DNA of 29,117 bases from an uncultured Collinsella sp. (GCA_902470365.1 CABRFZ010000027.1:1-29117); one strand, 5' to 3'. Positions 13,786 through 22,388 are shown, numbered from the stretch's first letter. Notes: generated by a model from the sequence alone, not told the origin. Program-made: numbers and translations.

Positions 13786-15861
13786 CTACTTGGCGCGACC
13801 CTCCTCATAGCGCTCGACCAGCTTGGCCTGAACGTCATAGGGAACCTGCTCGTAGCCAGCGGGCTTCATGGTAAAGTCACCCGTGCCGCGCGTGATAGAG
13901 CGCAGGCGCGTCGAGTAATCCGTCAGCTCGGCGAGAGGTGCCTGGGCAATGACCACGGTGTCGCCGCGCTCATCGGTCTCCATGCCCGTCACGCGACCGC
14001 GCGATGCCGAGATGTCACCCATCACGGCGCCGGCGTAGCTCTCGGGGATAGTCACCGTGATTTCCTCGATGGGCTCCAGCACCACTGGGTCGGCATCGGC
14101 ACATGCCTTGCGCAGGCCGATGCGAGCCGCCGCGCGGAACGCCATCTCGTTGGAGTCGACGCTGTGATACGAGCCGTCGTACACAGCCACGCGAATGCCC
14201 GTGAGCGGATAGCCGGCAATAATACCGTCCTTCATGGTCTCCTGGACACCCTTGTCCACGGCGGGGATGAGCGAGCGCGGGATGCGACCACCCACGACTT
14301 CATCCACAAACTCGTAGCCGTCGCTCGTGCCGTCGGGCCCAATGAGCGGCTCAACGCGCAGCCAGCAGTCGCCATACTGGCCGGCACCGCCGGTCTGCTT
14401 CTTGTGGCGACCCTGGGCGCTCGCCGTGCGGCGGATGGTCTCGCGATACGGAATGCGGATCGGCACGCTCTTGGCCACGACCTTGGTGCGATCCTCCAAA
14501 CGGTTAAGCAACACCGAAACCTGCGCCTCACCAACGGCGGAGATAATGGTCTGGCCGGTCTCCTCGTCGCGGTCGATGCTCATGGTCGGATCGGCCTTGC
14601 AGGCCTTCTCGATAAACGTGTAGAGCTTCTCTTCGTCGCCGCGATTCTCGGCCTCGATGGCAATGCGGTACTGCGAGTTGGGGAACTTAAACGCCGCAGC
14701 CTCGACCTTGCCGGTAATCGAGAGCGTATCGCCCGTCTCGGCCGCCAGCTTGGGTGCCACGATAATGTCGCCGGCATAGGCGTGACCGACCTCGGTCATG
14801 TCGCGGCCGCACATCACATACAGGTGAGCCAGACGGTCGCCCTTGCGGGTACGCGCGTTGATCAGCTCAAGACCCGGCTCAAGCGTGCCCGTCAGCACCT
14901 TGATAAAGCTGATGCGACCCTGCTGCGGATCGGCCAGGGTCTTAAACACAAACGCCACCGGGCGGTCATCGTCACTCGAGATTTTGAGCGAATCACCGTC
15001 GATGAGCGGCATCTCGCCGTAGTCCGTCGGCGCCGGGAAGTATGTGGCGATGTCGTCCATCAGCGAGTTGACGCCCTGCTCCTTAATGCAATCGCCCGCA
15101 AAGACCGGCACAAAGATGCGCTCGGCAATCGCCTTCGACAGCAGGCCTTCAAGCTCCTCCTGCGTCAGCGTCTCCTCGCCTTCCAAGTACTTCATCATCA
15201 GCTCATCGTCGGCCTCGGCCACCAACTCGCACAGATGGTCATGGGCCTCCTCGGCCTGGGCACGATACTCCTCGGGAATCTCCGACTCAACGGCTTCGGT
15301 GCCGTTGCAGTGGCGTGCCTTCATGCGCACCAGGTCGATGATGCCGTCAAAGTCCTCGCCCTCGCCCCAGGGAAGGGTCACGGCGCCTAGGCGCGTGCCA
15401 AAGCGCTCCTGCAGCAGGTCCATCGTGGTCGCAAAGCTGGCCTCGGAGCGCGACAGGCGGTTTACGAACACCGCACGCGCCAGGCGCAGGTCCTCGGCGG
15501 CATACCAGAGCTTAACCGTCGTAGGCTGTGGACCGGCCTCGGCATCGACCACAAACAGAGCCGTCTCGCAGACGCTCATCGCGGCAAAGGCGTCGCCGAT
15601 AAAATCGGGGTAGCACGGGGCATCGAGCACGTTGATGCGGGCGCCCTTCCAATCGATCGGCGCGATGGTCGTCGAGATGGAAAACGCACGCTTGACCTCT
15701 TCAGGGTCATAGTCGAGCGTGGGCTTGGTGCCGTCGTGGCCGCCCAGGCGGGCTGTCTTGCCAGAAAGGTGGAGCATGGCCTCGGCGAGTGAAGTCTTGC
15801 CCACCCCGCCTTGGCCTACGAGCACCACGTTCCTTACATTGCCGGTCTTGGGAGCACCCAT
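13786..15861 (-). CDS. Elongation factor G-like protein with altered GTPase motifs
   Basis: At 691 residues the protein has the five-domain EF-G layout: a G domain (about 8-280), domain II (about 300-380), and domains III-V with TGGAGQYGDCWLRVEP and GAVMGDISASRGRVTGMET. It belongs to the EF-G-like (FusA2-type) paralogs and not to the main translocase. The P-loop GQGGVGKT (16-23) is intact and the switch I region is recognisable (SISTTIAPIDWKG), but G3 reads DAPCYPDF instead of DTPGHxDF, losing the DxxG glycine and the catalytic histidine, and G4 reads NRLS instead of NKxD. GTP use may therefore be altered. AAGGAGGT lies just upstream of 15861, so the longer frame to 15972 is rejected. No ribosomal operon is adjacent, which also fits a paralog. 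Its role is unknown; some relatives have no translocation activity. Confidence 0.88.
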   Translation of the reverse strand: MGAPKTGNVRNVVLVGQGGVGKTSLAEAMLHLSGKTARLGGHDGTKPTLDYDPEEVKRAFSISTTIAPIDWKGARINVLDAPCYPDFIGDAFAAMSVCETALFVVDAEAGPQPTTVKLWYAAEDLRLARAVFVNRLSRSEASFATTMDLLQERFGTRLGAVTLPWGEGEDFDGIIDLVRMKARHCNGTEAVESEIPEEYRAQAEEAHDHLCELVAEADDELMMKYLEGEETLTQEELEGLLSKAIAERIFVPVFAGDCIKEQGVNSLMDDIATYFPAPTDYGEMPLIDGDSLKISSDDDRPVAFVFKTLADPQQGRISFIKVLTGTLEPGLELINARTRKGDRLAHLYVMCGRDMTEVGHAYAGDIIVAPKLAAETGDTLSITGKVEAAAFKFPNSQYRIAIEAENRGDEEKLYTFIEKACKADPTMSIDRDEETGQTIISAVGEAQVSVLLNRLEDRTKVVAKSVPIRIPYRETIRRTASAQGRHKKQTGGAGQYGDCWLRVEPLIGPDGTSDGYEFVDEVVGGRIPRSLIPAVDKGVQETMKDGIIAGYPLTGIRVAVYDGSYHSVDSNEMAFRAAARIGLRKACADADPVVLEPIEEITVTIPESYAGAVMGDISASRGRVTGMETDERGDTVVIAQAPLAELTDYSTRLRSITRGTGDFTMKPAGYEQVPYDVQAKLVERYEEGRAK

Positions 15862-16170
15862 GATGACCTCCTTGCAGGGCCGCGCGCATTGCGCGACGCC
15901 AACGGGGAGAGTTCGCGGTCGGTGCCATCCCGGGAGCAGCATGGTCGGCAGCCGAGCCGACTCACCCTCCAAATGTCCTATGTCACCACCCTACCCTCAC
16001 GGGCGACCGTCCATGCACACCTTTCGGCACACGTATGAATACAGGCGGCGAGAGGAAGAGACAAGCTTGTGAGGCGATTATTGAACCCCGTCGATGCAAA
16101 CAAAAAGCCGCCACAGACCGTAAGACCTGCGGCGGCTTCGCCTCAATTAATGTTGAGTAAATACCTGAGC
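15862..16170. other. 309-base intergenic region upstream of the EF-G-like gene
   Basis: I see no gene here. It contains a short hairpin GTCGGC-AGCCGA-GCCGAC (15944-15961) in what would be the EF-G-like leader, and the ABC operon terminator (16104-16138). No convincing sigma-70 promoter for the EF-G-like gene was found. Confidence 0.5.
16104..16138 (-). terminator. Terminator of the amino acid ABC operon
   Basis: AAGCCGCC (16105-16112) pairs with GGCGGCTT (16131-16138). On the minus strand the stem is followed by TTTTTG, 33 bases past the stop of the ATPase gene. Confidence 0.75.
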
Positions 16171-16935
16171 CTATCCCTCGATACGGCTCAAGAACTCACG
16201 CGTGCGCTGCTCGCGCGGATGGTCGATAACCTGCTCGGCGGGCCCCTCCTCGACAATACGACCGCCGTCCATAAAGACCACGCGGTCGGCAACATCGCGC
16301 GCAAACTGCATCGCGTGGGTCACGATTACCATCGTCATATTCTGCGCGGCAAGGTCTTTAATGACATGCAGCACCTCGGCCGTCAGCTCGGGATCGAGCG
16401 CCGAGGTCGGCTCGTCAAAGAACAGGATCTCCGGGTCGAGCGCCAAGGCGCGGGCGATACTCACACGCTGTTGCTGGCCGCCCGAAAGCTCACATGGCAC
16501 CTTGTTCTCGTTGCCCGTAAGCCCCATCTGCGCGATCAACTCGCGCGCACGAGCTTCCGCCTGTTCGCGCGGGCGCTTAAGCACGCGGATCGGCGCGTCG
16601 ATGAGGTTTTTCATCACGGTATAGTGCGGGAACAGGTTGTAATTCTGGAACACCAGGCCGAATCGCGAGCGTGCCCGCTTGGGCACATCGCCCTTCGCAT
16701 AGACCGCGCCCGAACCCGCATCCGTCGCAACGGCAAGGTCGCCAAACGAAAGCGAGCCGCCGTCGAGTGTCTCGAGCAGCGTGGCACACCGCAGCAGCGT
16801 GGACTTACCGCCACCCGAAGGTCCGATAATCGCCACGACCTCGCCACGCTTCACCTCAAGCGAGATATCCTTGAGCACCTCATTGCCGCCAAACGCCTTG
16901 CGCGCGCTTTCGATTTTCATCACCGAGTTAGTCAT
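16171..16935 (-). CDS. Polar amino acid ABC transporter ATP-binding protein
   Basis: The 254-residue ATPase powers import by the neighbouring permease. Walker A is GPSGGGKST (about residues 38-46), the Q-loop VFQNYNLFPHYTV, the signature motif LSGGQQQR, Walker B ILFFDEPTSALDP and the switch histidine IVTHAM, all intact. The spacing and FQNYNLFPHYT are typical of the GlnQ/HisP/ArtP polar amino acid group. ATG 16935 overlaps the last 8 bases of the permease gene, pointing to translational coupling; an internal ATG at 16920 is an alternative start. It is the last gene of a binding protein-permease-ATPase operon and is followed by a terminator. Confidence 0.95.
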   Translation of the reverse strand: MTNSVMKIESARKAFGGNEVLKDISLEVKRGEVVAIIGPSGGGKSTLLRCATLLETLDGGSLSFGDLAVATDAGSGAVYAKGDVPKRARSRFGLVFQNYNLFPHYTVMKNLIDAPIRVLKRPREQAEARARELIAQMGLTGNENKVPCELSGGQQQRVSIARALALDPEILFFDEPTSALDPELTAEVLHVIKDLAAQNMTMVIVTHAMQFARDVADRVVFMDGGRIVEEGPAEQVIDHPREQRTREFLSRIEG

Positions 16936-17581
16936 GATAATAGTCCAGCTTCTTTTCGGCGGCGCCCAGCAGCATCTCGACCACAAAGTTAAAGATCCAG
17001 TAGATCAGCGCCGCGATCGCAAACGGCACCATGCTCACCTGCGAGGCGACCAGCGCCTTGGCCGTCGAGAACATCTCACCCACGCCAATGGCAAACGCCA
17101 GCGACGTGTCCTTGACCAGCGTGATGATCTCGTTGCCCATCGCCGGCAGAATACGCTTGGCGACCTGCGGCATCACGATATACAGAAACGTCTGCACGCG
17201 CGAATAGCCCAGCACCTCGGCAGCCTCGTATTGACCGCGCGGAATGGACTGCAAGCCCGAGCGATAGATCTCGGCAAAGTAACCGGCGTAGTTGATGATG
17301 AACGCTACGACGCATGCCGTCCACTTGGAATCGGGCGTGAGCGAAATGCCGAACACATAATACGGGGCAAAGTAGATGGCAAACATCTGCAGCATGAGCG
17401 GCGTACCGCGCATGATCGAAATGTAGATGCGCGCAATCCAGCGAAGCGGCGCGATTTTGCTCATGCGCATAAACGCCACGGGGATTCCCAGCGGAATCGA
17501 CCCCAACAGCGTCAGCACAAACAACTGCAAACTGACCAAGAATCCCTGGCCAAGCATCTGCATCATGACTTGAATAGACAT
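16928..17581 (-). CDS. Polar amino acid ABC transporter permease
   Basis: This 217-residue membrane protein has about five helices and the EAA loop EAAEVLGYSRVQTFLYIVMP that contacts the ATPase. Other HisM/GlnP-family landmarks are IYISIMRGTPLMLQMF, and KDTSLAFAIGVGEM near the C-terminus. A single permease gene implies a homodimeric channel. The start at 17581 forms TAATG with the stop codon of the binding-protein gene (1-base overlap), so the two are translationally coupled; the frame could extend to 17596 but that start lies inside the upstream gene. The substrate is set by the binding protein. Confidence 0.93.
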   Translation of the reverse strand: MSIQVMMQMLGQGFLVSLQLFVLTLLGSIPLGIPVAFMRMSKIAPLRWIARIYISIMRGTPLMLQMFAIYFAPYYVFGISLTPDSKWTACVVAFIINYAGYFAEIYRSGLQSIPRGQYEAAEVLGYSRVQTFLYIVMPQVAKRILPAMGNEIITLVKDTSLAFAIGVGEMFSTAKALVASQVSMVPFAIAALIYWIFNFVVEMLLGAAEKKLDYYHD

Positions 17582-18441
17582 TACTTGAGCACCCAATTAT
17601 CGAAAGATAGACCATAGCTTGAATACTTGTCGCACAGGTCCTTGACCGTGCCGTCCTCATAGAGTGCCTTGAGCGACTCGGTCACGGCATCGGCCGACTT
17701 GGTGTCGCCCTCCTTAAAGCCGACAGCGTAGTGCTCGCTGGACAGCGGCTCATCAAGCTGCGTATAGGCATCGGGCTTGGCGGCAAGCTGATACTGGGCA
17801 ATCGAAAGGTCGCAAGCCACGGCATCGACCGCGCCGCTCTCGAGCTGCATAAAGGCCGTGTTGTACTCGCCGATGGTATCGAGCGTGGCAAACGTCGCCG
17901 CCAGATCCTTCTGATCACCCTCGAGCACATCCTGCGCAGCGGAATCGGTCTGGGTAATCACAGTCTTGCCGGCAAGATCGTCCCAGCTCTTGATACCTGC
18001 ATCCTTCTTGACCACCAGCACCTGCTCATTGAGCATGTACGGCTCGGAGAACGTGTAGTCGTCCTCGCGGCCCTCCATGGTAAAGCCGTTCCAGATGCAG
18101 TTGATGGCGCCCGAGTTAAGCAGCGTATCCTTGGCGTCCCAGTCGATGGCCTCGTATTTGACCTCCCAGCCCTGCTTATCGGCAACAGCCTTGGCCAGAT
18201 CGAGGTCAAAACCAGTGTACTCGCCGTCGTCGCCCACAAAGCCGTACGGAGGATAGGACTTATCAAAGCCCACCACGAGCTTCTTGGACTCCGCAGCACC
18301 CTTCACATCCTTGGCCGCGGCAGAGCCTGCAGCGGAGCCCTTGCCGGCACCACCGCCGCAGCCGACAAGACCAAGGCCAAGCACCGTAGCGAGCGAGCCG
18401 GCTAGACCAACAAACTGACGACGAGACATATCGGTGTTCAT
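17581..18441 (-). CDS. Amino acid ABC transporter substrate-binding lipoprotein
   Basis: The 286-residue protein is a family 3 solute-binding protein (SBP_bac_3): LVVGFDKSYPPYGFVGDDGEYTGFDLDLAKAVA is the diagnostic first strand, with GAINCIWNGFTMEGRE and DLAGKTVITQTDSAAQDVLE further on. The signal region MNTDMSRRQFVGLAGS ends in the lipobox LVGC (about residues 24-27), and SRRQFVG is a twin-arginine motif, so it may be a Tat-exported lipoprotein, unusual for this family. It is tethered outside the membrane and delivers a polar amino acid (cystine, glutamine or similar; not resolved) to the permease. AAGGGGGA before 18441 fixes the start. It is the first gene of the operon and has a clear promoter. 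Confidence 0.93.
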   Translation of the reverse strand: MNTDMSRRQFVGLAGSLATVLGLGLVGCGGGAGKGSAAGSAAAKDVKGAAESKKLVVGFDKSYPPYGFVGDDGEYTGFDLDLAKAVADKQGWEVKYEAIDWDAKDTLLNSGAINCIWNGFTMEGREDDYTFSEPYMLNEQVLVVKKDAGIKSWDDLAGKTVITQTDSAAQDVLEGDQKDLAATFATLDTIGEYNTAFMQLESGAVDAVACDLSIAQYQLAAKPDAYTQLDEPLSSEHYAVGFKEGDTKSADAVTESLKALYEDGTVKDLCDKYSSYGLSFDNWVLK

Positions 18442-18459
18442 GGTATTCCCCCTTGATGG

Positions 18460-18479
18460 CACTTTAGTTAGGTAAAGTG
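18460..18479 (-). promoter_or_regulatory. Inverted repeat in the leader of the ABC operon
   Basis: CACTTTA (18460-18466) and TAAAGTG (18473-18479) are perfect 7-bp arms with a 6-base spacer, lying about 20 bases downstream of the predicted -10 and about 20 bases before the start codon. The position suits a repressor operator blocking transcription or a small leader hairpin. Confidence 0.5.
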
Positions 18480-18497
18480 AATCATGTAACGTTCAGA

Positions 18498-18526
18498 ATC
18501 ATACACTCTACCTTGATAAAGTACAA
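18498..18526 (-). promoter_or_regulatory. Promoter of the amino acid ABC operon
   Basis: On the minus strand TTGTAC (18521-18526) and TATGAT (18498-18503) are separated by exactly 17 bases, the best sigma-70-type promoter in the window. It gives a leader of about 50 bases. Confidence 0.7.
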
Positions 18527-18628
18527 GGGAGGGTTTGCCCGGCATGAAATGGGCGCTTGCATATCGCCCGTTGGCTTGGCAAGGTACAATGCTTGCAGCT
18601 TTTGATTCATGAATTAGTGGAGTTATTG

Positions 18629-20077
18629 ATGGCAGAATCTCGTGCGGAGCGTAAGGCTCGTCGTGCTTTGATCGAGGCGGCTGAGGGGTCGAAAGAGAAA
18701 AAATCTTCTAAGAAATCCAAGTCGTCTCTGGATGCGAAGGGTAAGTCGGCCAAGAGCAAGGCTAAGGCCAAGCGCCCCGGCTCTCGTCGGAACGAGGACA
18801 AGGCGCCTCAGACTCGTTCCAAGCGCTCGCATAAAGATTCGGTTTCGTCTGTGCGTAAGGTCACGGACCCCAAGTCTCCCTGTTCCATCATGAGAGCTTG
18901 CGGCGGGTGCACGGCGCTCAATCGTCCTTATAAGAAGCAGCTGGCGGCCAAGCAGGCTGCTATGGAGGAGCTTTTTGCTGCTCTTTGCGAGCGCGAGGGT
19001 ATTAGCGTCGACCCCATTCGTGGTATGGGTGTCACCCTGGGCGACCCGGGCAAATATCCTGCGCCGCGCGGTTTTCGCCATAAGGCCGCCACTCCCTTTG
19101 CCCCCGGCAAAGAGGGCGCTGTCCGCTGCGGCTTTTTTGAACGTGGCACGCACAGAATCGTTGCTGTTCCCGAATGCCCCGTCGAGGCACCGGGCGCCCG
19201 ACAGATTCTTAACGGCATCGCGCGTGAGGCTGAGCGCCTGCGCATTCCTGCCTTTAACGAAGACAAGCATCTGGGGCTGCTTCGCTATGCCATCGTTCGC
19301 TGCGGCTGGCGTACCGACCAGATTATGGCCACCCTTGTGACCGCCCAGCGCGACCTGCCGCATGCGCAGGAATTCTTTGAGGCCGTCGCCGCACTCGATC
19401 CGCGCATCGTCACCGTCGCCCAAAACATCAACGGACGCCCCGGCAACGCCATCCTCGGCGAGGAAACCCGCATCGTGTATGGCGCCAAGTGCATGCGCGA
19501 CCAGCTACTCGGCTGCGAGTTCGATATCTCCCCCACCGCGTTCTACCAGACCAACCCGCAACAGACCGAGCTGCTCTATCAGCTCGCTATCGACGGCATG
19601 GATTTGCACCAGGGCGATGTGCTCATGGATGCCTACTGTGGCAGCGGTACCATCGGTCTTTGCGCAGTTAAAGATGCCCAGAAAAAGGGCATCGGCATTA
19701 TGCTGCTCGGCGTGGAGCGCAACCCGGCGGGCATTGCCGACGCACGTCGCAATGCCGAGCTCAACGGCCTCACCCGCAGCGCCTGGTTTATGGCCGACGA
19801 CGCCACCGATTGCATCCTGGATGCCGCCGATAACAACGAGCGGGTCGATGTCCTTTCCATCGATCCGCCGCGCGCCGGCTCTACCCCCGAGTTCCTCGAA
19901 GCTGCCTGCGCGCTTAAGCCGCGCCGCATCACCTATATCAGCTGCAACCCCGTGACTCAAGAGCGCGACCTGCATCAGCTCCTCGACGGAGGCTATCGCC
20001 TGCTCAAGATCACGCCCGTAGACATGTTCCCTCACACCGACCACACCGAAACCGTAGCGGTCCTCGAACGCCGCTAA
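18629..20077 (+). CDS. TrmA/RlmD-family RNA (uracil-C5) methyltransferase
   Basis: The 482-residue protein methylates C5 of a uridine in rRNA or tRNA using S-adenosylmethionine. An iron-sulfur cysteine cluster is seen at Cys85, Cys91 and Cys94 (CSIMRACGGC). The SAM-binding motif MDAYCGSGTIGL is near 332-343, the substrate motif DPPRAG near 411, the catalytic cysteine in SCNP near 437, and the C-terminal base in HTETV near 471. Residues 1-80 form a Lys/Arg/Ser-rich, probably disordered extension in place of a TRAM domain, with a codon choice richer in T-ending codons than the rest, an oddity. GTGGAG at 18617-18622 supports the start at 18629; the longer frame from 18557 overlaps the likely promoter. 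Whether the target is 23S rRNA (RlmD-like) or tRNA cannot be settled. It is divergent from the ABC operon. Confidence 0.9.
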   Translation: MAESRAERKARRALIEAAEGSKEKKSSKKSKSSLDAKGKSAKSKAKAKRPGSRRNEDKAPQTRSKRSHKDSVSSVRKVTDPKSPCSIMRACGGCTALNRPYKKQLAAKQAAMEELFAALCEREGISVDPIRGMGVTLGDPGKYPAPRGFRHKAATPFAPGKEGAVRCGFFERGTHRIVAVPECPVEAPGARQILNGIAREAERLRIPAFNEDKHLGLLRYAIVRCGWRTDQIMATLVTAQRDLPHAQEFFEAVAALDPRIVTVAQNINGRPGNAILGEETRIVYGAKCMRDQLLGCEFDISPTAFYQTNPQQTELLYQLAIDGMDLHQGDVLMDAYCGSGTIGLCAVKDAQKKGIGIMLLGVERNPAGIADARRNAELNGLTRSAWFMADDATDCILDAADNNERVDVLSIDPPRAGSTPEFLEAACALKPRRITYISCNPVTQERDLHQLLDGGYRLLKITPVDMFPHTDHTETVAVLERR

Positions 20078-20105
20078 CCAACCTCAGTAGATTTTTGGGA
20101 CAAGA

Positions 20106-20135
20106 AAGGGGGCGACCCGCCTGGGCCGCCCCCTT
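20106..20135. terminator. Bidirectional terminator between the methyltransferase and PHP genes
   Basis: AAGGGGGCG (20106-20114) pairs with CGCCCCCTT (20127-20135), and the loop has an inner CCC/GGG pair. It lies 28 bases past the methyltransferase stop and 20 bases past the end of the convergent PHP gene. Confidence 0.75.
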
Positions 20136-20155
20136 CGCTTGGTTTATAAACTCCG

Positions 20156-20977
20156 CTACATCCCCTTGCGCAGATCGCACACGCCGGCTGCCGCCATCTC
20201 GCGCAGCAGCGTCTCGCGATCGCGCGTCACGATCAGATCCAACGGGAAGTGAATCTCGTCGAGCATCTTGCGCGCGTGATCGAGCTTGCCAATGGCCATG
20301 CCAATGTGGGCATCGGTCGACACGCCAATGCCCACGCCCAGCTCGGCGCAGCGCTCGGCAATCTTGCGGCATACGGCCCAATGCTCAGTGTCGACACCGT
20401 GTTCAAGACTATGGTTGTTGATCTCGATAATCTTGTGCTTGGCCTTAGCTGCCAACAGCACCTCGTCGATATCGAACGGCACGCCCGAACGCCCCGTGTG
20501 ACCCAGCATGAACACCTTGGGGTGCTCCAGGGCATTGATATACATCTCGGTCGTCTGGGCCAGCGTCGCGCCCTCAGCAATCTGCGGATTATGCACGCTC
20601 GCAACCAAATAATCCAAATTACGCGTAACCAAATCGAACAGCGAATGCTGACGGCTGTACGAATCGCCGGCAATATCGAGCGTGACAGGAGTGTCCTCGC
20701 CAAACAGGCTTCCGTCCAGCGAAACGATATCGGCCTCGGCACCACGCAGCACCAGCACGCCGCTCCAAATGCGCGGCCAGATATCCTGGTTGATAAAGAA
20801 CTGGTAACTGCGCAGGTCATTGGGGCAAGCCGTAACCATAGAGCTCAAATGGTCGGCAGATCCGAGCACCTGCAGACCACGCTCTGCCGCCCAGTACACA
20901 TTCTCCTCAATGGTCGAATATGCATGCGCAGAGAACATCGTATGGGTATGAATGTCACAAGAAAGCAGGTAGGGCAT
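20156..20977 (-). CDS. PHP-domain phosphatase, YcdX-like
   Basis: This 273-residue protein is a PHP (polymerase and histidinol phosphatase) domain hydrolase. The metal-binding set is visible in order: DIHTHTMFSAHAYSTIEEN at the N-terminus, GSADH near residue 39-43, the RGAEAD glutamate near 80, VASVHN near 125, GHTGR near 158 and the terminal STDAHIG. The combination, especially HTHTMFSAHAYST and GADHxxxM-like spacing, resembles E. coli YcdX and its trinuclear zinc phosphatase relatives. A phosphatase role on a small phosphoester is likely but the substrate is unknown. It is transcribed on the same strand as the upstream aminotransferase, with a 165-base gap, so they may or may not be co-transcribed. 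Confidence 0.9.
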   Translation of the reverse strand: MPYLLSCDIHTHTMFSAHAYSTIEENVYWAAERGLQVLGSADHLSSMVTACPNDLRSYQFFINQDIWPRIWSGVLVLRGAEADIVSLDGSLFGEDTPVTLDIAGDSYSRQHSLFDLVTRNLDYLVASVHNPQIAEGATLAQTTEMYINALEHPKVFMLGHTGRSGVPFDIDEVLLAAKAKHKIIEINNHSLEHGVDTEHWAVCRKIAERCAELGVGIGVSTDAHIGMAIGKLDHARKMLDEIHFPLDLIVTRDRETLLREMAAAGVCDLRKGM

Positions 20978-21077
20978 CAGGTCTCCTTATCTGGCACGGC
21001 CGTCGCTTATATTCATTGTACGCATAGCCTTCGATAGTCGTAAAACCACTCCATCCCAAAGACACAACGTCCATGAC

Positions 21078-21108
21078 AACGGGGTCCGGCTTAACACCAA
21101 ACCCCGTT
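21078..21108 (-). terminator. Possible weak terminator after the aminotransferase
   Basis: AACGGGGT (21078-21085) and ACCCCGTT (21101-21108) form an 8-bp stem in the gap between the aminotransferase and PHP genes. No T-run follows on the minus strand, so termination would be weak at best. Confidence 0.3.
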
Positions 21109-21142
21109 TCACGTAAAACATTGTAGGCAGAGCGCTTTACTT

Positions 21143-22327
21143 TTAACGATACTCGTCCGCCAACTGTTTCCAAGCGGGTAGCGAATTGACAATCGTTTCG
21201 TAGCTCACGCAATAGCCCAGGCGGAACCAACCCGGCATACCAAAGCTGTCCGAGGGAACCGCAAGCAACTCATACTTCTTTGCGCGCTCGCAAAACGCAT
21301 TCGCATCGGGCTCCAATGCTTTCACCCATAGGTAGAACGCGCCATCCGGCTCAACATAGGTGTAGCCATACTCCGCTAGTGCGTCGGTAAGCGCGGTGCG
21401 GTTGCGTGCATAGGCCTCAACGTCACTCGGCTCATCGATGCAGTCGATAATTACGCGCTGAAAGAGCGCCGGCGCGCACACGAAGCCCAGCGTACGGGCG
21501 GCACCGGCAACGGCCGGCATCAGACGGGCAGCCTGCGGATTGGTGTTGGGAACCAAGATCCACCCCACGCGCTCACCCGGCAGCGACAGCGACTTGGAAT
21601 ACGAGTAGCACACGATGGTGTGCTCGTAGATCGAGGGCACCCAAGGCACCTCGGCACCGTACACGATCTCGCGGTACGGCTCATCCGAGATGAGCATAAT
21701 CGGATTCTCGGGATCGCGCTGAGCGTTGGCCTCGCGCAGAACATTGGCCAGTCGCGTCAGCGTGTCGCATGTATATACGGCACCGGTCGGATTGTTGGGA
21801 GAGTCGATGATGACGGCCGCCGTCTTATCGCTGATCGCCTTGAGCACGTTGTCCACGCTCAGCTGGAACGTATCTTCATCGGCGAGCGCCTCAACACACG
21901 TACAGCCGGCCTTCTCAATCCAAACGCGATACTCCGGAAAGTACGGGGCGATAACAATAACCTCGTCGCACGGGTTCGTAACGGCGTTGAGCGTGCAGGT
22001 GAGCGAAGCCGCGGCACCCACCGTCATAAAGACGTCTTTGCCCTCATAGCTCGTGCCAAAGCGGCGGTTGAGCGATTCGGCGACGGCTGCTCGACATTGC
22101 GGCAGGCCCGGAGCGGGGGTGTAGCCGTGCAACTGGTCACTCGGCAGCCCCAAGGCCTTCTTAATGGACTCCGCCACGGCAGCCGGCGCCGGAACACTCG
22201 GGTTGCCCAGCGAAAAATCGAATACGTTCTCCGCACCGATCTGTGCCTTGCGCTCAAGACCATAGCTAAAAATCTCACGGATGATGGAGCTTTCCGCACC
22301 GCGAGCATACATAGTTTCGTTGATCAT
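21143..22327 (-). CDS. Pyridoxal phosphate-dependent aminotransferase, class I/II
   Basis: The 394-residue protein is a fold-type I aminotransferase of the aspartate aminotransferase superfamily. It shows VFDFSLGNPSVPAP near residue 35, the substrate-loop LHGYTPAPGLPQCR, the PLP-stacking PYFPEY, the DSPNNPTGAVY motif (175-185), the cofactor-binding aspartate/tyrosine in LISDEPYRE and the Schiff-base lysine Lys245 in YSYSKSLSLPGERVGW. It transfers amino groups between amino acids and 2-oxo acids; the SPNNPTG and SKSLSLPGER variants are common in catabolic or broad-specificity members, and substrate is not resolved. AAGGGGAACAG directly precedes ATG 22327; the longer frame to 22426 runs through a palindromic repeat and is rejected. 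Confidence 0.93.
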   Translation of the reverse strand: MINETMYARGAESSIIREIFSYGLERKAQIGAENVFDFSLGNPSVPAPAAVAESIKKALGLPSDQLHGYTPAPGLPQCRAAVAESLNRRFGTSYEGKDVFMTVGAAASLTCTLNAVTNPCDEVIVIAPYFPEYRVWIEKAGCTCVEALADEDTFQLSVDNVLKAISDKTAAVIIDSPNNPTGAVYTCDTLTRLANVLREANAQRDPENPIMLISDEPYREIVYGAEVPWVPSIYEHTIVCYSYSKSLSLPGERVGWILVPNTNPQAARLMPAVAGAARTLGFVCAPALFQRVIIDCIDEPSDVEAYARNRTALTDALAEYGYTYVEPDGAFYLWVKALEPDANAFCERAKKYELLAVPSDSFGMPGWFRLGYCVSYETIVNSLPAWKQLADEYR

Positions 22328-22388
22328 CTGTTCCCCTTTCGCATAGGCGCTATTGTACGCTTTAGCCGAGCAAAGTGCCGCAGCAATG

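Noticed and set aside
13708..15390. A long open frame on the plus strand opposite the EF-G-like gene
   Set aside because: Same antisense effect; the minus-strand protein has clear family motifs and the frame begins inside a terminator.
15862..15972. A 37-residue N-terminal extension of the EF-G-like protein
   Set aside because: AAGGAGGT sits directly before the start at 15861 and homology begins there.
20955..21230. A short minus-strand frame between the PHP and aminotransferase genes
   Set aside because: It has no internal start with a ribosome site and its first third overlaps the aminotransferase in another frame; no family resemblance was seen.
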